The notes: generated from the sequence alone by a model not told the origin. A DNA stretch of 64,000 nucleotides from Epiperipatus broadwayi (GCA_028023455.1 JAQFVV010012497.1:1364001-1428000); one strand, 5' to 3'. Shown: positions 11,714 to 24,170, counted from the first letter of the stretch. Made by a program: numbers and translations.

Positions 11714-12292
11714 TAGTCGGAAAATAAGCGTGTGATATAACAAATAATGATTTATATCTAAGGATGTAGAGATATTTAATAAAATAAATTTCAAAAACCA
11801 TAAACTTTTCAATGGATACAATACATTGATATAATATAAGAAGACAGAAAAAAAAAATGAGAACAATCTAGATAATTGCAAGAGTATGTTTGTGCAAGTA
11901 TTTAGAATGCTTGAAATAATTAAGCAATGCTTAAATCATCAATGGCAATAGCTTGGTATTGCTTGCAATTCCAAATAATGCTGTTATGAACAATTTGCAT
12001 ATTATAATTTTATTCAAAAATCTGCTTTGTTGATTGTACAGTATTTAAGTACATATTTTATAGCAATTATTTTTTTAAATAATCTATTAAGAAATATTTT
12101 AATTTGTAATAAATCAGATCATATTCTAAAGAGAAGGGATAAATGGAGAACAAATATTTTTATTGAATTTCAAATGATAAAACATAATTGTGCAATATTT
12201 ATTCCTGTAGTAACTAAAATTTAATAGTTTTTATATATGACATATTTCATAAACAAAAAATTCCACTGTTTGTCTAAAATATAATATGCAAC
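11714..12292. other. AT-rich spacer
   Basis: No gene or repeat recognised. Confidence 0.4.
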
Positions 12293-12300
12293 TTCTAAAA

Positions 12301-12699
12301 CAGGGGTCCCCAACCCTATGCCCACTGGCACCATGGCGCCCACAGACCATTTTATATGTGCCCGCTGCTAACCGAACACGATAAAAAATTATTTATCTGA
12401 TACAAATAAATTTAATTTTTAAAATTTCTTATAAATTATTGTATTATATTGTAATCAAATTGTAGGGCATACTATACTTTTACAACGTAAAAATATAAAC
12501 ATTAATTATATGTTAAAATTTTCTTTTAGAAATAAATATTTTTTTGTACATTATGTGTATTATTAACAATATCCAACTACAAATTTACATTGAAAAAATA
12601 AATAGTGCCCGCCATCTGGTTGAAAAAAATAAATGGTGCCCGACACCTGGCCGGTATTATAGAATGTGCTCTTAACTTCAAAAAGGTTGGGGACCCCTG
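12301..12699 (+). mobile_element. hAT MITE, copy 1
   Basis: Terminal inverted repeats caggggtccccaaccc and its complement ggttggggacccctg, flanked by the 8-bp target duplication ttctaaaa (12293-12300 and 12700-12707). 8-bp duplications and CAGGGGT-type termini are diagnostic of hAT elements. There is no transposase; internal landmarks are tggcaccatggcgcccaca and tggtgcccgacacctggccg. The opposite-strand homologue lies at 15696-16087. Confidence 0.92.
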
Positions 12700-12771
12700 T
12701 TCTAAAACATGTCCTTAATTAAGTCTTTGTGTAACAATGGAAAGAGAGATTGTGACAGACGTATAATATCC

Positions 12772-12911
12772 TTATAATTTTGGTCTGATAATAAATAGGT
12801 TAAGTCGATGGGTTAGTAAATAATAAAGAACTTGTATACTATTATAATTTTGGTCTGATAATAAATAGGTTAAGTGGATGGGTTAGTAAATAATAAAGAA
12901 CTTGTATACTA
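12772..12911. repeat. 70-bp tandem duplication
   Basis: Two copies of ttataattttggtctgataa... ending cttgtatacta, with one mismatch (gtcgat/gtggat). Confidence 0.92.
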
Positions 12912-13564
12912 ATAGACTTTGTTAAATACGTTATCAGGAACTATTTGCAGAAAAGAGAAACTCCATTGATAAAATGTGGTTAATTTGCCTGCTCATTACC
13001 AAAAGTTTTATCAGTGAAGATATAAAACTCAGAAATGCAGAATTCTTGAACAACATGATATACTCTGAAACGAATTGAAGTCTTGTAGAGTCTTAGTAAA
13101 ACATAAACCAACAGTCCAGTTCAAAAATTTGAAAAAGTTTGATAAACTTAATTATGAGAATTAATAATAGGAAATTACAGATTTTAAATGGATAGGAATG
13201 TATAAAACAATTTTAATTTATTTCAGTGTCATCTATTATATTAAAAAGATAAATTTAAAGAAATTATCAAGTAAGTAATTAAATGCAATTCTGGCATTTG
13301 ACATGCTGCCATGCTGATAACGGTATTATTATTCTTAAATTAATGAAATCCTTTACTCCTATACAAAAATGTATGAAAATGTGTTAATGATTTGTTCCCA
13401 AAACTGTAAAAGAGTGTGTGTGTGTGTGTCACATTTTGACTACTTAATGCTTTGGTTGAAAAGAAATAATGTTTCTGAAAACCTTTAATCTTGCTAGAAT
13501 GGAGAGTAATACTAAGACTAGTTATTTTCATACTACTCTAGAGGCATTTTTTTTTATATTATAA

Positions 13565-13690
13565 TATAGGCAATGGATGCTGGAGGGCTATAAAGTCCCC
13601 ATCTCCAAACTGGTTTGTGACTTCTATTGATTACTCAAGCTTATAGTTGATGGTTCTAGAATAGGATGAAGACAACTGCTTTTGAATGCA
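13565..13690. repeat. relic related to FB1 / the 1.95 kb foldback
   Basis: Contains 'attgattactcaagctta' and 'ggttctagaataggatgaag' followed by acaactgctttt, matching the right arm of the 1947-2101 foldback. One-armed and decayed. Confidence 0.5.
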
Positions 13691-13699
13691 TATGATAAT

Positions 13700-15687
13700 T
13701 TATATGATATTGTTACTAACATATAATAATATTTAATAAAGGTAGGAGAGGTTTCTAAGATATTTTTTTTTATCAAATAAACTATAGTAAAATTTTACAT
13801 AAAATTAGATTATATTTATTTTGCAATGTAAATCAAAAAAAATAAGCATAGAATTGCGATAATTCATGTTGTTAAAAAAAAAAAAATTCTATGTTATATT
13901 AAAAGATAGTCATCTATGCAGAATTTCAAGGAGAGAAATGAAACGTTTTATAAAATTCATTAAATTAAAATGAATAAAGAAATTAATTATCAAGCAATTA
14001 AAGTCATTTTTGGAAATTAGATTAGTGAGGTTGGGGACTAATGCTAATGCATTAGCTGATGACATAAGTTAATAGTATATATAGTTGAACTTGTTAGTTA
14101 TTATATACATGTTTGTCTGCTAATCTGTTCAGTTATTCCATCTGCTCTGCACAATCTTAGCATTCTGAGATTGTCAGAGAAGCCTGAAAGAAAGGAACTT
14201 CTATGCTGTATTTTTTTGTAGCAGTTGCTGATGAAAAACCAATCACTAAAGAAGGCTGTAAAACTAGTATGATTGATAAATTCAGAGCCAGGTCCTAGCT
14301 GAGGAAATTAGAATCCGGTGGATAATTGATTTAATGGAACAACTGACCAGAGCTGCAATGGAAAAGAGTAATTTTAAATATAATTTACAATAACCATTAT
14401 GGATAACACTGATGCCATAATTTGGACTATGGTCTGTGTCCAGCTGTGTGATTGTTACATAGAATGGAATAACAAACTGAAGACCTATCAAGAAAATCTC
14501 TCTAAATAGCTATCATTGATTTTTGCATAATAGGGAGTTGAAGCTGATTTATAAATCTTTTTAGTAATCTGTAGAACTTCTAAAATGTGCTACAAAAGAC
14601 CAACAAAATTGGACTAACTTGGAAAAAAATTAAACAAGATAAATCATCAGCCACAACAAGTTCAGCTTTTAAAAAAGTATATTTATTGTTCCCAGAATTG
14701 ATAAAATATTGGGCAATATTTTTTTCCCACTTCATTCAATTATTATAGTTGATCAAATAAGATATTTACTTCTATGAAAATAACAATATTAAATAAAATA
14801 CTTTACTGATTTAATGCCGTAACTGTGATTTCCAATGTTTATATCTTTGTTAAATGTGACAATCTCATGTTGTATAGAGAAGTAGTTCATTTTTATAAAC
14901 ATAAGTTACATTAACTTTTTTGTTTTTTTAAGAATGATATTTATTTATATATATTCTGTGACATCCATTATGTTGTTAATAGATTGGTCTGGAAATAGTA
15001 AATCAAACTTTCAGAAGTAGTAAATTAAATTTTCATTAAATTAATTAATTGAAAGATATATATGAATGGACATGGTTTGGGTTATTTGAGTTGACTATTG
15101 TCAATCCATCTAGCAATTACCATATTATTATTTATTCTGATAACAGTTTGCTTTATTATTAAACATGTTTTTAAGATAATATTTTCTTTGTTACTCCATT
15201 TCTAGTAGTGCATTCTATAAAATAGGAATTATGTATTTGTATTAACAGACATCAAGGTGTTGTTCCCAAATTATGTTATTTAATCAGAATGAAAATGAGA
15301 AGATAATATTTGGAGAAAGAAGAATTAATCTATGTGAACTCATCCCTTTTAGGATTTAAAGGATAGTATCTTATGGTAGAAATTTACATTCATTGCTAAA
15401 ATAAAAGATCTTTTTGTATATCTTTATAGATTACTACTTTTGGACTTAGCTGTAGCAACATATATATATATATGATAAGGTATTTATCCATCAACAATAT
15501 TTTATAGAACAAAATTGGTTAATCAACCCATATCAAGCATATAAATGAACAAACACCTAGTCATTATACTATTCTATAGAGAAAATATCAATTTCATCAT
15601 TGCAATATTTCATTCTGGAACAGAAATCACATACGTGATTCTAGAAATTAACATAACTCTTTTTCCCTTGCCTTATAAATATCAATA
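13700..15687. other. AT-rich spacer
   Basis: No gene, RNA or mobile element recognised over ~2 kb; only short microsatellites, for example (ta)n at 15462. Confidence 0.4.
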
Positions 15688-15695
15688 TACTATAC

Positions 15696-16087
15696 CAGGG
15701 GTCTCCAACCTTTTTGCACTTAAGAGCACATTCTATAATACCGGCCAGGTGCCAGGCACCATTTATTTTTTTCAACCAGATGGTGGGCACCATTTATTTT
15801 TCCAATGTAAATTTATAGTTGGATATTATTAATAACATAATGTACAAAAAAATATTTATTCAAAAATAAAATTTTAATATATAATTAATGTTTATATTTT
15901 TAGCTGTAAAAGTATAGTATGCCCTACAATTTGATTACAATATAATAAAATAATTTATAAGAAATTTTAAAAACTAAATTTATTTGTATCAGACAAAGAA
16001 TTTTTTATCATGTTCGGATAGCGGCGGGCACATGAAAAATAGCTGTGGGCACCATGGTGCCCACAGGCATAAGGTTGGGGACCCCTG
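15696..16087 (-). mobile_element. hAT MITE, copy 2 (inverse orientation)
   Basis: Same family as 12301-12699 but reversed. It starts caggggtctccaaccttttt and ends aaggttggggacccctg, with the perfect 8-bp duplication tactatac at 15688-15695 and 16088-16095. Non-coding. Confidence 0.92.
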
Positions 16088-16296
16088 TACTATACAATGA
16101 TAAAATGGTTGTTTTTCTTTATACATTGATATGAACCACTAAACATGATATGATCACCATTCTTTATGCTTACACAGGCTGTTTAAACATAAGCAAAACT
16201 CTCATACAGTAGCACCACTCAGTGCAAACCAGAGTAATCAATGGATGCAAGAAGGCTTGTGCAAAAAATCACCATCTAGTGCCTACTAATCCAATA

Positions 16297-16338
16297 TTTT
16301 CAGACTAGTTTCTAGCTTGTGGCTTTCATCAGTGAGGA
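16297..16338 (-). ncRNA. hammerhead ribozyme core, FB1 copy a
   Basis: Minus-strand reading: stem I 5' tcctca, then CTGATGA (16332-16326), stem II a-agc-cacaa-gct-a, GAAA (16312-16309), stem III of 2 bp (A-U, C-G) closing a 2-nt loop, cleavage triplet GTC (16305-16303), and stem I 3' tgaaaa. The catalytic core bases are all present. In this copy stem I keeps only the three pairs next to the core; the 25.1 kb copy has tgggga there, giving six pairs. Type I topology with a minimal stem III is the form known from animal repeats. Confidence 0.72.
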
Positions 16339-16765
16339 GCTTTGGATCTGAGAGTACTGCATTTAGATCTTAGGATCTAATGCAACCCTCCAGCAGCCAC
16401 CTTTTACTTTATTAGCTAACTATAAAGCTATGAGTCCAAAATGAAAATGCAATAATGTTTTCACTTCAAGCTCATTAGCTTGTATAGTCATATAGATCTG
16501 AACTCAGTTCAGCTTCCATACCTTTTGTTGTCTTTGGTTCTTCAATAACCACAGATATCATAAATCTATTCAGCAGGATTGGTATTAAACCACTAAACAT
16601 CACATGATCAACATTCTTTACGCTTACACAAGCTGTTTAAACAGAGGCAAAACTCTCCATACAGTAGCATCACTCAGTGCAAGCCAGAGTAATTAATGGA
16701 TTCAAGAAGATTTGTACATAAAAATCCCCATCTAGTGCCTACTCCTTCAATATCCCCTGACTAGC

Positions 16766-16807
16766 TCCTCACTGATGAAAGCTACAAGCTAAAAACTAGT
16801 CTGGAGA
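16766..16807 (+). ncRNA. hammerhead ribozyme core, FB1 copy b (damaged)
   Basis: Plus strand: tcctca, CTGATGA (16772-16778), stem II aagctacaagcta, then AAAA instead of GAAA (G12 mutated at 16792), ctag-TC and tggaga. It lies at the orientation switch of the array. The opposed minus-oriented unit ends at the position corresponding to the ribozyme cleavage site, just before ctgactagc. Confidence 0.6.
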
Positions 16808-17371
16808 TATTGGATGAGTAGGCACTAGATGGAGATTTTATGCACAAACTTTCTTGCATCCATTGATTACTCTGGCTTGCACTGAGTGGTGCTACTGTAT
16901 GGAGAGTTTTGCCTCTGTTTAAACAGCTTGTGCAAACATAAAGAATTGTGATCATGTGATGTTTAGTGGCTTAATACCAATCTTTCCAATAGGAATATGG
17001 TGACTGTGATTATTAAAGAAACAAAGACACCAAAAAGTATGGATGCTGAACTGAGTTCAGATCTATATGATTATTTAAACTAATGAGCTTGAATTGAAAA
17101 CCTTATTGTGTTTTCATTTTGGACTCAAAGCTTTATAGTTAGATATTAAAATAAAAGGTGGCTGCAGGATGGTTGCATTTGATCCTAAGTTCTAGGTGCA
17201 GTGCTCTCAGATCCAAAGCTCAAAGCTAGAAACTAGTCTGGGGAAATTGTATGAGTAGGCACTAGATGGGGATTTTATGCATAAACCTTCTTGCATTCGT
17301 TGATTACTTCAGCTTGCACTGAGTGCCACTTCTGTATGGAGAGTTTGCCTTTGTTTACATTGATATGAATG

Positions 17372-17970
17372 ACTATTTTTTCATTTATACATTTGTATGC
17401 AGTTTGATTAACCAACTCTGTTACATACATTTATGTGTTTTGACATATATCTTGAGTGTGCTAATGTTTTGTAATTAAATATTGTATGATGTATATATCA
17501 TGATAATCAGCGCAGTGTGATTTTATATCAATGCCATATAAAATCTTAGTACTGTAATTATCAGTAAAGTATGCAATGGACAGCAAAATATGTGCCTATA
17601 GATAAATAATGGCATCAAACAGAACTTATCCAAACTGGTCATCATGTTAATGCCCATAAGTTATTGCTTTGAAAGACAGACACAGTCACAAACAGTGTGT
17701 GGTTATAATATTCTTTTTTCTATTACTAGATATGCACAACTAAGCTAACATTTATTTAAATAATTGACATCATATTCTAATCAATGTGAATGTCTGAATT
17801 TCATTTTCTATTTTGAAACATTATTATTTACTCTTATCATGAGTACTCATAAAAAATACAACAGCATTTCTCAAAAGATCCCTTAATTAAAAATGAGTGA
17901 TGAGAAATAGGATTCCTGGGCTCATGAAATAATGATAATATAATTATTATTTATTTTTCAAGTCTTGCAT
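17372..17970. other. AT-rich spacer
   Basis: No gene or repeat recognised. Confidence 0.4.
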
Positions 17971-17971
17971 G

Positions 17972-18160
17972 GTTTGATGCACTAATAGACTGGCACACTT
18001 TGGAGCTCATAATTTGTGGATTGCAGTTCAGTTTTGTCACCTCCAGCACTTGAATTTCCTACGAATTTCCAAGCCATAAATCATTATTTATTTTGCTCTG
18101 TGTGATTTGATGCAGTGATGGATTGCAGATGCTAAAATTGAAAAACCATTGATTGCAACT
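17972..18160 (+). repeat. SINE2-like repeat, copy with partial second unit
   Basis: Begins gtttgatgcactaatagact (A-box-like), continues ggagctcataatttgtggat and ends tcctacgaatttcc. A second start, atttgatgcagtgatggatt, follows at ~18109. Relatives are at 30.1, 36.6 and 61.5 kb. The 61.5 kb copy has tagtagagtgg (good pol III A box) and a degenerate B box, so a tRNA origin is possible. Confidence 0.5.
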
Positions 18161-19645
18161 ATCTCTATCTATCATTTCTGATGCTCAAACCATTCCATTA
18201 TTTTTTTATTTTAATTAAGAAGTACCACCATTAAATATCAAAATTATATATAAATAGATGAGAAAAATATTATATATATTCACTTTAAACATAAAAAGAA
18301 AAAATTTAAATACTATATTTATATTTTTTTAATGTGACCAAATGGGAAAAGCAAATTGTTAGAGACTGCATATATGCTAAGAGTGTGTTGTGTGTGTATG
18401 GGGAGGGGGATTGCTTTTGTTTAATTGTTGTGGAAAAATTGATTGAAAGTGAATGTTAAAAAATATATTTATTATAATTTTTTAAAAATAATATTTAAAA
18501 TTCTGAAGTTAGATTGTAATTTAAATTTTATTTAATAAGAAGGGTGTTCATTAATATTTCTTGACTATTTTTTTACAAACTTATAACCAAATTAATCATT
18601 ATTATTATTTCTCTCATTCTATTTCCATTTTTTTTACTTTACTAATCTTCAGTCATTTAGATGTTTACACACACGCACGCGCACGCATGCAAGGACCTAT
18701 GAGATTTTCATCAGATTGGTTATCTCTTTATATCAAATATGACAGTAGAATTTTGTGTTAACATAACCATTTTTTCATTTTTCAATCGTTTATTTATTTG
18801 TTTTCTTTTTCTTTTTTATATTTCTATTTTTGTTTTTTTCTTATTTTTTTAGAGTGACCATACTTATTTTAAGAGTGGCTGCTATATCTTAACTACTTAT
18901 CCATTGTTCATGATATTGTTATATTGATGATAAAAAAAAAGATTATTGCAGTGATTACACTGTTTGATTATAAAATTTACCAGCTATTTTAAGCTTTACC
19001 TTTTTTTATTTTTCTATCTTGTAAGTTTTAAGGAAATCTATCCCGTCTTTTATCGTTTTCCAGAATTGATCATACACATAAATAATATTAAACTATAAAT
19101 TATTTTTGCTGTTTAAGCAATAAAAAAAAAAAGTAAAATCATATTTTTAGTAGTAGATAGGAATTTACTATCTGTTTTTGAAGATATTTTTATCTTTCCA
19201 CGTTATGTATAATTAGTGTAAGATTTATTTCAGCTTGTTTTCATTACATTTTCTTCTGCATCTATTTTTATTTTGATGTTTGTTAAATATAAATAATGTA
19301 TATAAAATAACAGAGGGTTTTTTTCCTCTTCTCTTTTAAACAAAGGCCTTGAAATATCCAAGTAAATTTAACTTGTCATTAGTTCAAAATAAATAAAATT
19401 ATAAATGTTTATAAATCAAAGATATTAAAAGCTTATTTAAAGTTTACATTATTTTATTTATAAAGTTTTTTTAAAAAAAAAAACAGTTAAAAATTTATTT
19501 AATAGGACTATTTATATTCATCTGTCATTAACCAATTATGCATTTGAAACCCACCCTTCTACGAGGCATGTATGAGATTTTGTGGTTTCATCAAACATAA
19601 AAGAAATATCTAAAAATTGCTTGCATACAATAAATATATGTTTCA
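18161..19645. other. AT-rich spacer with a short (ac/gc) repeat
   Basis: Only a short cacacacgcacgcgcacgca microsatellite at ~18668-18690 stands out. No gene seen. Confidence 0.4.
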
Positions 19646-19654
19646 TTGCTGAAA

Positions 19655-20140
19655 TTTTTTTTATCAAAGTCCCTAATTTTAACTTTGCCATGTCACAACT
19701 GCCCTTCAGCACAGAAATTCAAACTATCCTCTTTATTTTGCATTCATTTTGCAAATAATCTTAACTTATCAGAGAATTCAGAGATATCAAATATCCAAAT
19801 CTCTACACCTCATATTGACAACTTGATATTTTTCCATTACCCAATCTCAGGTAAGATAGATACTGTTTTTTGTCTATTTTTAAAGACTTGGTGGAAGGGT
19901 GAATAATGACTGCATTGCAGGGATATTTTCAAGTTTATTGGGTTTGATCAGTGTATCTTTCATCTTAACACTACCATATCACAAACATTCAATAGCACAG
20001 AAACTCAATCCATTTTCTCATAAATTCCATTTTATAAACAAACTTTGTTCATCAGCTTAGCTTAATGTATCAAACATCTGAATCTCCATACCTGTGTTGG
20101 CAACTTGATACTTTTCCATTACTCCATTTTCAGTTACAAT
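19655..20140 (+). repeat. dimer of a ~265 bp dispersed repeat (family D)
   Basis: Two diverged head-to-tail copies. Landmarks in each: 'caactg/cattcanncagcacagaaa', 'atctcnatacct' and 'ttg.caacttgata.ttttcc'. A second dimer lies at 38.28-38.69 kb and an inverted copy at 43.64-43.92 kb. No open frame of note and no complete ribozyme core. Confidence 0.6.
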
Positions 20141-21105
20141 AGAACTGGTAATTACATACTTTTAACAATTTATATTTAAAAAGTACATAAATTTTTAATG
20201 GAGATATTTGTTTATATTGGAAACTTTGTATATTTGTTAAATGGTATATTGGTAAGCAGATTTTTTTAATTATCAGTCTTTTAGCAATGGATCTGTGAAA
20301 AAGGAATTGCTTGAGAGACATTATAAGTAATTTGACATTATTTTTAATTTAATTTTAATCAAAATTATTACTTCATTTAATGTTTTCAATTTATTAAAAA
20401 ATGATTCTGATACATGTTTACATAGAATGTAATAGTCATGCATTTTAATGTATAAAGAATCTTCATTTTATTATATGCAAGTTTTATTGTAAATTTCTTA
20501 TTGCAAAGCAGGTTTAGAGTCTTGATAATAGAATAACATGTCAATAATGTGATCTTTTTAATACTTCTGTAGCTGCATAATAAATAACAAATCCTCTACT
20601 AATACATAGGGCTATATAATGAACCTCTTTAAATTTTTAAGATATAATACAACTAAATAATAGAGCCCATTAAAATTTACATGTAATTTTTTTTTACAAG
20701 AGTTTAAAATGTTAAGCAACTAACATTCATCAGTCAATTATAATATTATTTTGTTATTTGATTTATGGTTTAAATTTTAAATCTGTTTTTAGATTAAAAA
20801 ACACACACATTCACATTGATATAGTAATATTAAAATAAATAATCATATAATATCTCTTGATTTAAATATCAAGAGAGAGCAAGTGTATATTTTGCATAAT
20901 AATTTAGGGAAATATCCATTTTTTTTATTCATTCAAGGGTTTTTAAGGATAACACGAATCGAGCTATAATGTGAATAGTGACAGCAGAATTCCTGCATTT
21001 AATAGTTTATGTTACCTATATAAATACATGAAAGCAATACCATTATCAATAGTAATCTCAATCTGTTGTCAAGGCAACCTCTTTAAATATATATAGAGCA
21101 GAAGA
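20141..21105. other. AT-rich spacer
   Basis: No gene or repeat recognised. Confidence 0.4.
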
Positions 21106-21109
21106 TAAT

Positions 21110-21420
21110 TTTTTTTTTTTTTATAAAGAGCTCATTGCAGAATAAAGGCCTCTTTAACTATTTCTCATAGAGGAACAGTGATGAAGAAATCAGTATCCAT
21201 TAGTTATTTGTCAGGTGGTGAAAGTTTTGAGTATTTATCCTTGTTTTATTCTGTAGCTAAAAATAGTGTAGTTAAACACTCATTTTTTTTTAGCGATATT
21301 GGATATCAATTGGATTTCTTGCTGAAAAAAATTTACTTGCCATGGATTTGAATTCAGTTTATAGACATGGCACACTCATTGCCATTTTGTCACACAGCCT
21401 TCCTTAAATATATATTATTT
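21110..21420 (+). repeat. dispersed repeat family E, copy 1
   Basis: Contains 'agctcattgcagaataaagg', 'cctctttaactatttctc', 'atttgtcaggtggtgaaagt' and 'ttattctgtagctaaaaata'. Diverged copies with the same landmarks in the same order are at 29.1 and 35.0 kb. Class unknown. Confidence 0.5.
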
Positions 21421-22930
21421 CAAGAGCGTTCATTGTGATCTTTGCATTTTGCATTGATTTATCACACTGGTTCTGCTGAGCTTGCAAGACTGATTTCTCC
21501 TGATTTTTTTAAAATGGGAATCAACCCATGAACTTTTATCTTTACAGATCAATCCTGTTACCACTGGAATAAATTGAACAGAAAAATTTGTGAAAAATAA
21601 ACATTTTGCCTTTCGCAATAGTGCTCAGCACCAAAAATGTATTAAAGTTGTATTTAATATTTCCAAATTTTTCTCTGATTATACTGAATTAGTTTTGCTT
21701 TTAGTTTATTAATAATAAAAACAATGTAATAATCTTTTCTTTAAAAAAATACAGTCAATTTAAAACAGGATACAAATAATTTAATTATAATTTGATCTAC
21801 AAGTAACAAACTTTCTACACTCATTTTGACACCATTCACTCCAGATAATTGCATCAATGATTATTATTAAGCATTTACTAAGTTAGAGATTATTATATTC
21901 TTATCCTGGATTTTTCTGGTTCTTATTGATCATTTTTTATAAAAAGCTAACTAATTAAAATCAGTTGGGTTTTATTATTATTGAAAATAAATCTTTTTAT
22001 CATTAATAAATAAAATATTTTTTTTAAGAAAAAAAAATCACATGTAAATTTAAGATTTAGAATTTTAATGAAAGGAAAATAATAAAAAGCTTTTCATTCA
22101 ATTTTCTATTCAGTTTTGTAAAACAAGAATAAATATTAAAATTCATGTTTTTTCAAAATGTAAATAATAATTATTTTACTTCCATTTTATATTAATAAAA
22201 TGTCAGTAGAAATGGGCTGAAGTGTCATTCAAAAGTGAAAAATAGTTTTATTTATTATTATAATGTGATCATTTAAAATTCTTTACAAATTTTTTTAATT
22301 TCAAAAATGGGATTTAAAGCCTGTGGAGTATTTCCAATCAGTTAATTTAATAACAACTTTGTATTATTATTTACCTATTTGTATACTGCAGCATTGTATG
22401 CTGTTACATTAATTTAAGACATCTCTCATTGGATTATAAACTTTAATATATTTGAGCTAATGGCAGTCACGCTGATAAATTATACAATATTTACAATCTT
22501 AACCCTTAAAGTGAAATATCATGCTAGATACTTGATTAACTCGGAGAGTTTTAGTGACTTTCAAATTAATGTTCAAAATAGAAAACTCCCGATACAGCTT
22601 TCATGGCAAGAACTGTTGCATCTATACTGTTTTTATTTTATCTGTTGAATATAAGTTTTGAAAATAATTGTATATGATTGACAGCTAAGCTAAATAAAAA
22701 TTTTAATACGATACTTATAAAATTTATTAATTACAATATTTATTTGGAATTAGGGAAAAATTCTTTAGTTCTGATTTTATGATCTACATTTTAAATCTCC
22801 ATTTTAAATTGATTCAATTTTATTTTTTCTAAATAGCCATTTAATTACTCATTTTAACTACAATAAAAAATGTACTTATAATTATATTAATATTTAAATA
22901 ACAAATATATTATATATACTTTTAAGCTAG
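21421..22930. other. AT-rich spacer
   Basis: Several 60-residue open frames exist but none has a recognisable domain. No gene supported. Confidence 0.35.
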
Positions 22931-22934
22931 ATTT

Positions 22935-23237
22935 AATTATAGGGGATTTGAATCCAGACTTTTAAGCTCCATACACATGACCACTTACACGCGAAAAAGG
23001 TAAATGATTTCTATCTACAACACACAAATGTATAATCAGTGCTTGGTTTATATTTATGTGTGTGGGTGTAGGAGAAGATCTGAACCAATTGATAAGTCCT
23101 GGTTCAACATAAAATACGTACATTGGAAATCATTTACCTTTTTTGTATGTATGTAGTCATGGGTATCAGTTGTATAAGATGGAGTGAATGACAAAAGGGA
23201 ACTTGAAAGTCTGGGTTCAAATCCCCTACAATTATAG
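22935..23237. repeat. FB2 element (single, degenerate)
   Basis: Inverted ends ggggatttgaatccagactt and its complement near 23205-23229, bounded by aattatag on both sides (22935-22942, 23230-23237). The right half matches FB2 at 45.4 kb: 'aatcagtgctt', 'gtgtgtggg', 'tgaaccaattgataagtcct' and 'tagtcatgggtatcagttgt'. The hammerhead core is decayed (TTGATAA, AAAA). Confidence 0.65.
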
Positions 23238-24170
23238 ATTAATTGCAATTCATCTAATATAATGAAATCTGAACTCTTACTTGTATAATGCCATATCCCA
23301 ATAATACTATAATCCTCTTAAATATCATATAAAATGTAATAAATAAATGATCCGATTTTGGTTTGCAGCCTAAACTGTTGTATTTTGATACAATAACTTA
23401 GGCTATGAGCAAAAGAAAATAACTTTTATTTACTAAAATCATTTCAGACTTGATAATATGAGGATTATAATAATTATTGAGATATGCCATTATAAAATAA
23501 GAGTTCCTATTTTATCATATTTATGAAATACAATTAGTGCAATGATAGAATAATAAATTCAAGAGCTAAAGGTCTCTGAATTAAAACTCATTGTCATTTA
23601 TGATGCTTAAATGTCACATAACTTTGTGAACAAAGAACTAATTCATGGTAGTTGGATTACAGAATCAGCAGTAAAGTAAAACTACTCAATAGTAAGAGAG
23701 AAAGAAAACCTGACAGCAGCCATGGATCAATTAAAAAGAGAAATTAAATTAAGAAAAAGCTAGCAGCCAATGTAAATATTAGTATATGATTTCAAACTTA
23801 AGATGATTTTAATAGCTGAAAATGGTGATTTTTTTACAGATGTCTGGTTAAAAACTACCAATTAGTTATTTCTAATTTCCTAAATATGTAACTCACTTTG
23901 CTATGTAATGGTCTAATGTAAAGATGAAATTGTCTCTAGAGACATTGTGAATACCTGTTTCATCAAGAAACTGTCCTGTTGCTGAATAAGCAGTAGCTAA
24001 ACCTATATATAAATATTACTACATTATGGAGGAAAAATTTAAAGCAGCAAGAATTTTTAGGAAGTAAATTGGATGAGATATTTAAAATTCATAATATAAA
24101 TAAAACTCCCAACATACTTCAGAAATAATAAAGCTAAGTATAATAACAATAACTACTTGTAAATGATTAT
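23238..24170. other. AT-rich spacer
   Basis: No gene recognised. Confidence 0.4.

Larger units (their letters stand above)
16136..17357. mobile_element. FB1 inverted array, hammerhead-bearing, with 14-bp TSD
   Basis: A 1.2 kb near-palindrome. The left arm contains a full unit in minus orientation (16136-~16589) and a partial second unit (~16590-16762). The orientation then switches, and the right arm carries the same sequence in plus orientation (~16765-16985 and 16986-17357). Repeating the landmark 'ccactaaacat.a.atgatca' at 16136 and 16592 gives a unit of ~455 bp. The array is flanked by tacattgatatgaa at 16122-16135 and 17358-17371, a 14-bp target duplication. There is no coding capacity. 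Unit landmarks are the arm 'aactctccatacagtag', 'gccagagtaatcaatggatg', the ribozyme core, and 'gcaaccctccagcagccacc'. The tandem-unit and ribozyme combination fits a retrozyme-like element. Confidence 0.85.

Noticed and set aside
15545-15832. 95-residue + strand open frame
   Set aside because: Its C-terminal half is hAT MITE sequence and the N-terminal half shows no domain.
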